The position numbers were made by a program, and so were the translations under genes. From Phoenix dactylifera (taxonomy: Eukaryota > Streptophyta > Magnoliopsida > Arecales > Arecaceae), in contig NW_024067676.1 of the NCBI RefSeq assembly GCF_009389715.1, positions 563,501-627,500 of the forward strand: a stretch of 64,000 nt of DNA, in the 5' to 3' direction. How positions within the stretch are numbered: position 1 is the first letter of the stretch; every line of letters starts with the position of its first letter. Positions 49,401 through 61,973 of the stretch are shown here, one piece after another. Below the pieces are notes generated by a model. That model was not told the origin of the DNA. It was given only the letters and a program-made list of their open reading frames with translations, and did not search any database.

Positions 49401-52400
49401 AGAGAATGAACAAGAGGTGTCGAGAGCCCTCTCAAGCCTATGGATGAACTATCATGATTTGGTGTTGGTTTGGTTGGGTATGGGCCGAACGGCTCAGTTC
49501 GGGTCAGTTTGGCAAATGCTAGTGGCCATTATACTTTTTCTAAAAGCACAAGCTTGAAATTTGATTCTTGAGTTCACAATTGTTGTGAAGTGTAAACAAC
49601 TAATCGATAAAGCTTAGTGCTGCAGTCAAGCTGTTAAAATATCCCTCTAATGTTGGACAAATGATCAAATTACCTTCAAAAACTGATATCAACAATTGGA
49701 TACTACTGGTTACAAGCTGGGGAGGTTGGCAATGTAGACTGGTAAGTGGTAACAAGATGTATAAATTTGATGTTATATGGAATGGTTACTTTGAAGGAAG
49801 CAGGTCTAGAATGGTAACTTGTATGCAATCAATGTAGATGAGAGATGAACCCTAATATGGCAACATGGGGAAACATATTCTACAGACAAATACTTCTATG
49901 ATGGTGTACTTGGAGCCCACTAAGGTATCACCTATAAGAACACAAGAAGCTTTATAGGCTGATCTTCGAGCTCCACTGGTACCAAAGACAATGGAAATAG
50001 GTTTTTTGTATGGATATCCTCTTAGTGCATGTTTGATGAGTGACAAATTATAATGCTTGAGATTTTAAATATCTTTGGTTTGTAAGTCAATGGGGATCCA
50101 GGTCTTCATGTCTAAAAACTTGAAAGAGCAGCAGTGGCACCTTATATAAGGAATAACATGTCAGAAACAAGAGAACTTGAATGTTTATTGAAAATGGTAA
50201 ATAGTGGGCGCATCAAGACATCTAATGATGCTCCAAGGGAAGGCCAAAACATAACCAAGGAATTGCATTTGCATCAAAGACATGTAGCATAGAGTAAACT
50301 TCACCTGCTGGACCATATTAAGTATCATTACAGTCGAATGCTGAAATTTGAAACATGAAGTAAAAGGACATGGCTAACCTAGGATGTTGGATTGGTGGGA
50401 CAATGCTATTTTATGGATGATATCACAGCATGGAGCACAATCCACAAGATTTCCTCATGCCATGACTGCAGCACACTAATTTGTGATGGGTTGGCAGTAA
50501 TGACAAGCAGAAGAAGTAGACAGGTGGATGGCGCCCACTTGTTTCCACAAAATATGTAAAATAGGATTTCCACATGGTGATGCAGACTAAGATAGAATAT
50601 TACAATAAATAATGTATGCAGACATACAAGGTTAAGGAAGCCTCATTTAATGGCTAAGACCTACTGATTAATAGGGAGACATGGGTTCCCTTCAACCTTT
50701 ATCAAACTCCTAGATGATTGAAGAATTCCAATGTGTGCTAAATTATTTAGTTCAATGGAAGAGCACACGAGCGAGCAATATAGTTTAACTACAAAAGGTT
50801 GCCCTAAACTTATTCCATATTGAATGCTCCAATTTCAAGTATGAGGAACTTAAAGGGTAAAGGAAGAACTTAAGATGTTGGCATTAGTGAAAAAGTAGTG
50901 CAAGAAAATTCAATCGGGGAAGGTGCAAAATCGGCTGTTGAAGTCTCTAATATCAGGAGCTTAATGAAAGATCAATGGACTAATATGGATTAAATTGATA
51001 GGATTTTGGGCCAACAAACACCAAGAACATACTCAAATGGATGCAAAACATGCTAGGACCCAAGGTCGGCGGAACCGTCCCGAATCGCTCAGTTTGGGGT
51101 GTCCGGAGCCGTATTGGCGGCGGACCAGAACGATTTCGGCAAAAAAAACCAAGACGTTGTCACCGGAGGGGGAGAAGAAGGAAAGAGAAGAAAAGAGAGA
51201 GCGGAGGGAGAGGGAGGGAGGCCGGCGGAGGTCCGGCAGAGGCCAGTGCTGGTGTAGGTGGCAGAGGCCGCGACCAGATCCTGTTTCATTCGAAACAGAG
51301 GTCTAACCGCTAAAAAATTTTGCGATATTTAAGTGAAATCGGACCCTGTTTTATTTGCCAACTTCACTTAAATATCATGAAATTTTTAGCAGCCGGACCC
51401 TTGTGTCGAACGAAATAGGGATCCGGCCACGACCTCTGCCACCTGCACCAACCCCGACCTCCCTCTCTCTCCCACTTCTCTCTCTCTCTTTTCCTCTTTC
51501 CCACGGTCTCTTGTGTCGGTACAGGCCCAACACGGCACAATGCTGGCCCGTACAGACTCGTACCGCCGGACAACTGGTATGGTGCTTGGTATCGGCACAA
51601 CAAACCATGCTAGGACCATTTATGCATCATTGTGATTTGTACCATTAATGCATGATATAGTTTGATTGGATCTATGTGGTGTCCATTGATACAGGCACAC
51701 TCAATGATATTCTGAACCTTGATAGAAAATTACTGTTATAATGCTGCACTGTCCTGAACATTATCATGATTCAGTTCTCTTTACATCAGTCTGTCTTCCG
51801 ATATTAATAGCTAAAATATTATGGATATGCCTGCTAGATGCAGATAATAGTGCTGCTAGCAAGTGCACACCAAGTTGTTTTGGGACTGAAATGACAATTC
51901 TTGCATACATTTTGCAAACAATCCTTTATTTCAGCAAGTTGTATTAATATGTGGAATGGTATAATGGCACATAAATATTCTTGGCAATTAAAACCTTCCC
52001 TTAACTATCAAAAATCAATTTATGGTTAATTATAGAATTCCTTCTCTTGAATTGTAATGCTTATGTTCATCAAATCCTCATTATGTCTCTGTTCCTGTTT
52101 CCTTGCAGAAGCCAAAAGTGGAGCCAGCAACTCAGTCTGCTACCCCTAACGGAAATTCGTTTCCAGAGCCTAAAACTATTTCAGCAGAAAATGGAAGTGT
52201 GCTGGAGACCCAGGACAAAGATGTCATAATGGAGGGTCTTAGTTCAATTGGGATTTATGACCAATGGGTTGCACCTTCAATATCTGGACAGCGCCCAAAG
52301 CCCCGCTATGCGGTCCTCTATCCATCATCAGATTAGACTTTAATTTGTAGGACCAAGTTTTTCTTCTGTTGTTAAATACTAAATATTATCTTCCATCTAT

Positions 52401-55400
52401 GCACAGCATGGAGCAGCTATTGTGCACGACAAGATGTATGTTTTTGGCGGAAATCACAATGGTCGTTACCTTAATGACCTTCAGGTTTGTAACATTAGTG
52501 ACTTATAATTTCAGTTGGACGGAACAACATGTGTTTAGGATTGGTTAACTGCTTTTGAAGGGCAAAGTATCTATTGGAAAGTTGCAGGTTGATGATAATT
52601 AAGATGTACAAAGTATAGGTTGTTTGTAATGTCCTTGCAGTTTTATTTTAGAAATTCCTTGTATTGATTACCAGAGTGATAATTGTAATTTTCTCTTTCC
52701 CATTATGCAGTGTTCTTTTTCCTGATCAATATTATCTAAACTGATTTAGTCACTTTGCTTATATCTTGTTTTAATTAAAGGTTCTGGATTTGAAAAGTTT
52801 GACATGGTCGAAGATAGAGGCTAAAGCACAAACAGGATCCCCAGAATCACCAACCATAGTGCCAGTAGCTCCTTGTGCTGGCCATTGTTTGGTAATCTTC
52901 AAAATTTTCCTAATGTAGTGCTTAGATTTGCTGGAAACTGGTTGTTGGCACATATAGTCTGTAATAAGTTATATCTGTCATCACTTCTCCACAATCCCAT
53001 TTTATTGCAGATTACATGGGGAAACAAAATTTTATCTGTTTCTGGGCACACCAAAGATCCTTCTGAGACCATTACAGGTTCAAGTCATTCATTTTTCACA
53101 ATCTTCAGTGGTAATTTCCTTTTTTTATGAAAAAAATGCCCATTGTAGTAACCTTCTTTTTTAATTTTGATGCTAGTGAAGGAATTTGATCTGCAGATTT
53201 GTATGTGGTTGGACTTGAAGACTTATGGGAAGCCACCGGTAATCTTATTCTGATCTATGCTTGAGCATGTCATGTATAATTTCATATTTTCCATCTTAAA
53301 ATCATGAAAACATGTTTCTTTTTCTTTTTAGTATCCTGCATATTTCACAGATATGCACGGTCAGCTTTGATCTGTCCAAACTGAACTAAATGATTTTTTA
53401 AATTTAACATTGCACAAAGCAAGCATCATGGGAAACAGGTGTTTTTGCTATGAAATATATGAATATAGCCATTTATTTTTTAAAAATTACTTTGTGTTAG
53501 GCATCTTACAGCTGTGTGCCTTGAAAACTACCTCTTAAAATGTTAGTTATATGTTGTTTGCAGCTCTTAATTGAATATGAAAGTTAGCTGGAAGGCACAA
53601 AATTGATAGGGAAAAAGATGCATCACTATGCAATTTTTCTTTAGTGCTGAGAATTCATAATGTTTTAAGATGCTTCCAGTTTGTATTAAAACTCAAAAAT
53701 CTCAAAGCTGGATTACTAATTGATTGTTTTTTTTATTATTATTATTATTTGTAGATTTCCCGTGGAGGCCAATCAGTGACCCTTGTTGGGAACACTTTAG
53801 TCATGTTTGGTGGTGAAGATGCAAAGAGATCTCTTCTAAATGACTTGCACATTCTCGACTTGGAAACCATGACCTGGGATGAAATTGATGCTATGTAAGG
53901 CTAGAATAATTTATGGAATATGAATAATTATTTGGCATTTGTTCTCATGATAATTATGGAAGAATTGCTTTCAATTGATTATTTGAATGAGACACACAGA
54001 AAATGATTCATATTAGTTGAAGGTGTGCATATGGATCTCCACATTACCACCCTAAAGACCATGGCTATTCTACCAAAACAAGGACCATGGCTGTTATGCT
54101 TTGTCATTTTTGTGTGACTTAAATGAGAAATGTCCCTTCCTTTTTCTCTTTTTAATTTAAGACTTCAATTTTTTCACATATGAAGTGTCATTTCCTAGTT
54201 TCTGAAGATCGCTAAAAGCAAAAGTATCCGGACCAGTAGCAGCGTGAAGGGGTAATATAGGATAGGGGATGGTAAAGCTCTCAAAAAGGTGTCTATTATT
54301 AGATGGGAAAAAACAAGAAAACAGAATTTCACAGATATAAATAATTGTGGCCCTAAACAGCAACTCTGCAAGCATTATCCCATCTATTGAGTATTGGCTT
54401 TATTTCCTTTTCCTGCATGCTTCTAAAAGATGCGTACCCCTCATGCATGTTTTTTTTAAAATCCTTCCTACAAGTTTCTTCCCAGTTTTATAGGTGCTTT
54501 CCTTTTTTTTTAATTCGTACAAATCTAAGCCTGCCATTTTTTTAAGAAGTTCTTCTAATCTTCATTGCAAACAGTCATATTGCCTCAAAGAAATCTGCAT
54601 TATATGATCCTGTTTAGGTGCAACTCAGAAGCTTTCTTTATTGTGCTCCACAACTTGTCATTCCTATTCCTGATGTCTTCATTCCCCTCAATTTTTGCTA
54701 GTTGCTGGGTTGTGAATTGTTGACACTCATACATTCACACCTATGTCAATCATCTGTGTACTAGATTGTCTGCATGCCCTAATATATCAACATCATTACC
54801 ATTATCTTAGAAGATTTTTCACTTGCAAAGAAGCATCCTCATGACATTTTAAAGAATATCCTTTACTAATTCCCTTTATATTCCTGCTAAAATTGCATTT
54901 ACATTCCAAACATCTAAACTTCAGATTTTGTGTATCTTAGACCTACATGGCTACATCCTCCAATATTTCTCCTATAAGGTTAAACACCAATTAGGCTCGT
55001 CAATCAACAGACTTTTTGACAAAGGTTTCATATAATATATTAATAGTATCATACCAAAGACAATTGCGAAAAAAAAGAGTTTAAAACTATTCCTTGGTGT
55101 GAGCATATTGCAATAGGAAACTAATTGGTTTCAGCACTGCATGAATGCTGGTTAAATCTTATACGTGTCTGATTATCTGAACATAATCATTTTGCATGCT
55201 TTCTTCCTAAAGGGATCCAAAGTTTTTCTGCGGCACCTAGTCATTTACTTCCAAGTTGATAACATGCATTTTGTTGTTTATCTTGTTAACTTTTCCATCT
55301 GTTGCCATAATCGTATTGGTTCTTGACTATATCAACATGAACAAGTCAATGGACTCAGACCTGTTTTACTTTCTTCCATTTTTCTCTAAAATTTGTATTG

Positions 55401-58400
55401 ATTGTTGACCTGATTAACATAAACCAAATTGGTTCACCTGGATCAATTTTATTTTCACCTCCTCTCTTTATAATTTTTTGGCAAATTGAAGCTATACTAC
55501 TGTAACTTGATGATGATCAATGATTAAAGATTGTAATACGTGGACAGGAGGGTTTGGCATTCCTTCTCTTGGCAAACTGTATGAGACCATGTGTGTTAAG
55601 ATAAGATAATCTCAAGAGTCTAATCACACAGCAGACTATTTCCTCACGACTGTCTCCTAATGCTTGAGCACAAACCTAAAAGCACACATTAAAGGCAATT
55701 GAACTTGACTCCACTGTTAACATATGTTTTAACTCTTATAATATTGTTAAACTGGATCCTCAGACTCTTTGGAACATGAGGGTGCCTTGTATTTTTTGAA
55801 CAGTTAGGTTATCATGGTGACAATATGGAACTGGTTAAGGAATTATTGTAGCAAATGGTCACACTGATGAATTATATTTTTATTCTTTATTATTTTTTTT
55901 AGAGGCACTCCTCCTTTGCCAAGGTCAGACCATTCTGCTGCTTGCCATGCAGAGCGGTATCTTTTAATTTTTGGTGGGGGTTCTCATGCCACATGCTTCA
56001 ATGATCTGCATGTCCTTGACCTGCAGACAGTAAGATCTACTCTCTATTTAAACATATTAGAAGATGAGCCTTTTCTATCCCTTCTTTTAAGTAATATGTT
56101 TTGTTGCAGATGGAATGGTCTAGACCAAAACAGCAGGGTGTAACTCCAGGACCACGAGCTGGCCATGCAGGTGCAACAGTAGGGGAGAACTGGTTTATTG
56201 TTGGTGGTGGTAACAATATGAGTGGTATGTTTGTGAAGCATCTGTTTTCTAAATGTCTCATTTCATGGAAAATGGTTTATTCTGTTTGGACTATGTTCTG
56301 TATTTGTATCTGTGAATATCTGTGATCATGCTTCAGCTTTTTTTCGCTCCTGATCCATTTGTCATTCGCTTTTCGTGTTGAGTGTTTTTTTTTTTGTATA
56401 TAAATGTGATTATGCATATTGAACAACTTATTTTTTCTATATTTTAATGTATTAACTTTTGAGATGGGTTTTGCATGAAAATACATATAGCAAAAAGAAA
56501 TGCAATTAAAATATAACACAACTATGGTCCATAAACAACACTTAATACCAACTATGTAATGGTGTTGGTCTAAAGCATCCTTTTTCATGTTCTTAAAAAT
56601 GACATGCAGTGGGATACCTATCTTCTGCTGGGGAAATAATTTTCCTGATGATCGCCTTCTCTGACTGCACTTTCTGGTATTTTCTTTAAGTTATTAAAAT
56701 TTCAGTAATTTTTTCGTGCTTGTTTAAAAAATGTTACTGCACCTTATTTTGGATAAGAGCATTGACTAATGTTGGGATTGACAAACCTAAAAAAATAGGA
56801 TCTGAGGAATTTTACTGTACATATGAGTTAGGTAATTAGTCCTGGACTGAGAAAATGATGTAAAGGTCTGTAGATGTAGTCTTGCAAGATAAATTTGGTT
56901 TTAGATTAGCATGTCATGGATTACTTTTGAGCATTTCTGGAAGCTGGCGAAATCTACAGGACATAGGTTGCAATGATTTAAGATATCATTTGCAACCTAC
57001 GAGATCAAAACTACTGTCCCTGAAAGGTAACATGACCATTTCTCTCAAGTTTCAACATTTGAATGCACATGTATATCTAGATGTGGTTTATCGGTTCCAA
57101 TCCAATTAAGCTTTCACTGATCTGAACTTCTTTCATACTAACAGAAAATATAATATGTGCTTCCACTCTTGGCCTACAAGCCCTGGAGTCAAAAAGGTAG
57201 AAAACAGAATAGGGTACAAGAAATCTAACAAGAAACTTCAGCCATCTATTAATTTATGGATGTTTTCTTCAAATTTTACTACCTAGAGCCTTTATTAGAG
57301 ATTTATGGCCATTTTAACCCTTTTGGCAATTGTCTATCTGATGGCTTAATAAGGGCAATGCGGAAGCCATCATTTAAAGAATATGAAATTAGGTCCTAGA
57401 TTGCTGGCTTGGCTGAATAAAAACTGTCAGTCGAGGGTACTATTAACACAAGGATGCCTCTTTGCTGGTTGAAGACTGCATATCCAATTAAGATCATGGG
57501 TATAACATGAAAACACAAAAACTATTTTCTAAACCCACTGCATTACCAAAAAATGCAAAAATGTTATTATTGCAGTAGCACATGTACTTTATCCCATCAT
57601 GGCACTCATGTCTAATAAGGAGGGTTGTTTTTTAACGTTCATGTAAAAGTCATGCATTGAGAATGTAAATAAAAGGTCAGATTAATTACAAAACCTGCTC
57701 TTAACTATCAATCAAAGAAAGGAATGTTGAGACAATAATCAATAATAAAGAAGGTTTGTAATAGGAACGATCTAACAATATCTCTAATACCATAAATTGT
57801 TGGTTTACTCTAAATTGCCAAAATTGGGACCAAGTGTGGAAGTGGGTATGAGTGGAGGTGCAGCAAAGCACGTATTTAGAGAAGACTTGAAGGTAGCACT
57901 TAGGAAGTAGGTGCAGGTTCGAGATTTTGGGAGGTTCTGAAGCAGGTAAATTATGGTTACTCGAACTTTCTTGCTACTAAGGATTAACTCTATTATCCCA
58001 TAACAAAATCCTGGAAAAAAATTGTAGCAGTGGTACATATCTGCCCATGTTAGATTGTGCTCTCATTTTACTGAATGGCATAGTTTGGTAGATACCCCAG
58101 CCAAGCACTTGGTTGGGTATAATACTTGTAGAAATCATATACAGACCTCATATAGATCATATGCCCAGTAGTGGCAGCAGGAAAGCCCCTTATAGCGATT
58201 TCGTAGTAGCTTGTAAAACAAGAAGTGGAAAATAGCAAAAGTGAAGATGGATAATGAAGAGAGAAGGAACTGAGAGAGAAAAGAATAATAAAAAAAGAAA
58301 TAGGGGCATACAGATTGAATTATATGGTTTTTTGCCGACTTTTCTATTTAGTGAAGACAGTGACCAGTTATAGGCACAAACACAATGTGTACATGCTGCT

Positions 58401-61400
58401 TACATTTGTTGATTACATTAGACTGTTGATTGCATACAGCTTATGAAACATTGACAGATACAGAATATGGATATGATGCAATACATACAACCAAGCTCGG
58501 AAAACTTGGAATACCATATGAATAGGGTTCGGTAGTGTAAAGATATATTTTTCAAATACACGTAAAAGAAGCATCGATAAAAACAAATGGGTTTTATCTA
58601 ACATAATTGCTGCTCCATACTATAACATGAACACCCACAAACTTCATAATCTAGTTGTCATTTAAATTCATAGATCATAATCCATACTACATATAATGAC
58701 ATCAGCATCACAAATTCTAAAATTTAACATTCATCATGTCCATCAGTAAAAGGTCATCATTCATTTTTATTTAGAAAAAGGACCCTACTCCTCATCCCCA
58801 ATAGTATCTAGGAGGTATCTAGGATATATTCAAAAAATATTGAAGACCTTTTTATTCTAAAGAACAGGATTCAGAAAGTAGGTATCCAATGTATATCTTA
58901 GGCATATCCAACGATTATTTATATGAAATAAATGCATGTTCATAACAAAGGAAAATAGGTTTTTTTCTTGGGGCGAGCTTGTTTTGAAAAGGAAGAATTA
59001 AGAATATGTTTGCAGTGAGATGTGGGATGCTCATAAATTTGCTCATGCACAATTTCACATAACCCCCTGTAAATTTCAACGTCTACTCATCTTCACACAT
59101 CTCAGTGCATATACTTACAGCCACATCAAAGTATCAATTCAGCATTAGTTGTCTAGATAGTTTATGTCAAGATTGAAAGCACCAACTTTATACTAACACT
59201 TGAAAGAATAGTTATAATTGATGAGGAAATCACAATAGGCAATATTTTATCATTACTTCTTAGCTTGCTTAAGTTTTTTTTCATTTATCAGTATCATGGT
59301 CTCTGTGGATCAAGTGAATTGATTGTAAACTGTTGTAAACAAAGAGAAAACTAAAGGTTGTATTGTTGTTTATTTTAAAATTTAAATAAAGTTAATCAAT
59401 ATTTTACTTAAAGTGTAAGAGAAAAAAACAGTAATATGACGGCTTTTGATCTTTGTGCAAACTTGCTAAGTTCATTTTAGTATTCTTGTTGGTACTGACA
59501 CATTGTCTATTTCAGGGGTCTCTGAAACTCTTGTGCTAAACATGTCTACATTAGTTTGGTCAGTTGTTACCACTGTTCAACGACGTATGCCCCTTGCCAG
59601 CGAGGTATGTTTTGTTTATTTCATATACTCATATTTAATTGGAGCTTGAGGTCCTTACGATATTGCCATATCATGTAATTATGAATATTAGCAAGTCAGA
59701 ATAAACTTCTTGTGCAGCGGCATGTAAGCTCATAAAATCATTCAGATGAAACCCCCCCTACCTTCTGTTTTGGGAGCTTTAAACTAGAGAGATGTAATTG
59801 TAAACTGAAGTAAATGAAAACTCAGTGCAAGCCAACCAACAGCAAAGCCGGAGACTACATTCATCCTATGTATTGTTATTATTATTTTAAGTTTTAAAAC
59901 TGAAAGCATGCATGTCATGTGAATTCTGTTACTAAAATATGATACAGCCCATGGTTGATTTCTTCTTTTGATTGTTAACTTACAATTTATTCTGGATTTA
60001 ATGCCTGGATTCTGGTCAAAACACACTGGCCACTTGATATAAATATCAAAAGGTAAAATCCCTAATTGAAAATATACTGCAAATTATTAGATTCCTAGTC
60101 CTGAAAATATGTATATCATCTAATTTCAAATATTAGCTTCTAAAACTGGGCATTTGCTGAAGTATAGATAATAGGAAAGAGCAAAACTTATGTTGCAGTT
60201 CTTATAGTGCAACATATTATATATAACTTGCTTACAAATAAAGGAATCCATGAAATGGAGTCGGTCCATAACACTGCAAGGTTGGAAAGATATAGATTGA
60301 CCATGAACAAGTTCCTTGCTTATTAGGTTATGCGTATTAACCATTCCTCTCTATGCCTTTTTGGAATCTGATCATCAAACTAAAGCACTAATTTTATGTT
60401 CAGTGCCAATGCAAGTTATTGTAGGAATTTGTCAAACCATTAATTGCATTTAGTTATTGATTAGCAGGACATTTTCTGTACTTAGATAGGCCAAGGCCCA
60501 AAATCATTATGAATAAGCTCTTGGTCGTTATGAAAATCCAGAACTGGTAGTATTACATGAACTGGTTTGCCTGGTTGGAGTATTAAACAATTCGCTGTTT
60601 TGGAAATCTCCTGTCCTACATGGTAGGATGATTGGAATAGTTGTTTTTGTTTGGTCATTGATGTTTGGATTTTTTCTCCCCTTTAGGGCCTGAGTTTGGT
60701 TCCGAGCACCTACAACGGAGAAGATTTTCTTGTGTCATTTGGAGGATATAATGGGCGATATAGCAATGAGGTAAAGAATAATCATGGCATTTATATTTTT
60801 CCCTTTTTGTAATTATTTGTTCTAAGTTTCTTTATGTCTTGTAGGTCTATGTGCTTAAACCAAGCCACAAAGCAGATTTGCAGTCCAAAATTTTAGAGGG
60901 GCCTGTGTCAGACAGTGTTGCTGCCCTGCTGCCAACAACAAATGCCAGTCGGGACATGGAACCTGAGATTGAGGCAGCTCAAGATGGAAAAATAAGGGAA
61001 ATTATGATGGACAATGGTGATCCAGAGCTTGTGGTAAGCTGATGTGGAATTATATTATCTTAAGAATCTAGGTTTTGCTTTTTTCATTTGAAAGTTAATG
61101 CTTATGCATAAAAAGTAGAATAGGTTTTGTGTCAGACAATCACAGACCTAGACAGATCTGTATATCATGTGCGCTAGAGATCTTTTTTCTCATAATGCTA
61201 ACACTGGCAAAATGTTGACGTAAAAATATCCATGTGAACAATTATACATAACAGCCTTGACAAATGGTTTAGGTTTGTCAGTTCATATTTGTACTGATTA
61301 ATTCTAATTAATTTTTCAGAATTTTTGAGATGTCAGTCCTTTCTAATTTTACATCCTTTACTGAAAATTCTTAGGATATCAGAAGTGAGGAAACAAGTGA

Positions 61401-61973
61401 ACAGCTGGTAGCAACACTCAAGGCAGAGAAAAAGGAATTAGAAGCAATGCTTAACAAGGAACAATTGCAAACCCTCCAATTTAAGAAAGAGCTAGCTGAA
61501 GCAGAGACTAGCAATGCAGAACTTACGAAAGGCAAGTTTTATTTGTACTTTATTGCTCTTTCTTTGATGAAATTTGTTTTTCTTTTTCCACATTGCAAAC
61601 ATGAAAAATCCTAGGTGGTGTTTCAGGCCACCAAGCACTGGTTCTGTTTATGCCTCATTAAGGTTTTTCCTTTTTCTTTCTTTTGGTGGTTATAAGAGGG
61701 TATGCTAGATCTGCTGCTTGTTTAGGTTAATTGATGCTTTGTTCTGGAACTGCAGATTCTAAGAATAAACTTTCCATAACCGGTGTTACAACTTGATATT
61801 TCCAGTTTGTTTTTCTATTGTTTATAGATCAGGAGGAGCTAACCTCACAAGAAACTCAGAAACATTTACCCAGAAAAGTAGCTTATATTTTCTCTGTGTA
61901 TGAACTTTGTAGGAGCTTCAATCTGTTCGTAGGCCAGCTTGCTGCTGAGCAGTCAAGGTGTTTCAAACTTGAG
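43417..61973 (+). CDS. ACBP4: Class IV acyl-CoA-binding protein with kelch repeats (ACBP4/5 type), 3' end outside window
   Basis: Seventeen exons join in frame: 43417-43578, 43996-44066, 47749-47812, 47888-47950, 52109-52312, 52407-52484, 52781-52891, 53011-53077, 53177-53238, 53755-53894, 55903-56029, 56110-56224, 59516-59604, 60687-60770, 60845-61033, 61375-61531, 61933-61973. They give 608 residues; the family has about 650-670, so the last exon(s) lie beyond 64000. Residues about 12-115 are the acyl-CoA-binding domain (YPERFYAAAAYVGFGG, LLYGLYQQATVGPCNIPKPR, KWTSWHGLG, EAMRLFVKILEEEDPAWY). Residues about 185-480 hold kelch blades (MYVFGGNHNGRYLNDLQVLD; LVMFGGEDAKRSLLNDLHIL; LLIFGGGSHATCFNDLHVLD; WFIVGGGNNMSGVSETLVLN; LVSFGGYNGRYSNEVYVL). 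A coiled coil starts near 545. Plant class IV ACBPs are cytosolic, bind long-chain acyl-CoA esters, and use the kelch part for protein contacts. The exon 16 donor is GC and exon 17 appears shortened. The exon 5 donor (GCG/GTCCTC) is weak. The symbol denotes the family; ACBP4 versus ACBP5 was not resolved. Confidence 0.95.
48845..48905. repeat. TATA/CATA microsatellite in intron 4
   Basis: Interrupted TATATACATACATAC-type repeats lie within the 4.2-kb fourth intron of the acyl-CoA-binding protein gene. Confidence 0.8.
49060..49440. repeat. Purine-rich repeat with GTAC-type flank in intron 4
   Basis: AGTACTAGGGCTCGCACC and CTGGTATGGTACTGGTGTGT precede a GAGGGAGGAAGAGA-type tract (49138-49290), with further GAGGAGAGAGAGG stretches to 49400. 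The flank resembles the ends of the foldback element at 51061-51605, so this may be a decayed third member. The arms could not be paired. Confidence 0.4.
51061..51605. mobile_element. Foldback element, 545 bp, flanked by a 12-bp direct repeat
   Basis: It lies in intron 4 of the acyl-CoA-binding protein gene. CATGCTAGGACC occurs exactly on both sides (51049-51060 and 51606-51617). Inside, the left arm (51279-51337: TTCGAAACAGAGG to TTTAAGTGAA) is the reverse complement, with mismatches, of the right arm (51363-51423: TTCACTTAAATATCATG to GAACGAAATAGGG). Beyond that, GCAGAGGCCGCGACC (left) faces GGCCACGACCTCTGCC (right), and a purine tract (51170-51235) faces a pyrimidine tract (51460-51500). 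The outer ends carry GGTCGGCGGAACC and GGTACAGGCCC/CGTACCG motifs. No ORF is supportable. Confidence 0.65.
61532..61932 (+). other. GC-AG intron of the acyl-CoA-binding protein gene
   Basis: The exon 16 end reads ACGAAAG/GCAAGT, the usual GC-AG donor form. The first candidate acceptor, TTTGTAG/GAGCTTCAATC (exon from 61912), leads to a stop after seven codons. The next TAG, TTCGTAG/GCCAGCTT (exon from 61933), restores the family frame GQLAAEQSRCFKLE. The six residues ELQSVR normally found before GQL are then lost from the protein. Confidence 0.6.
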
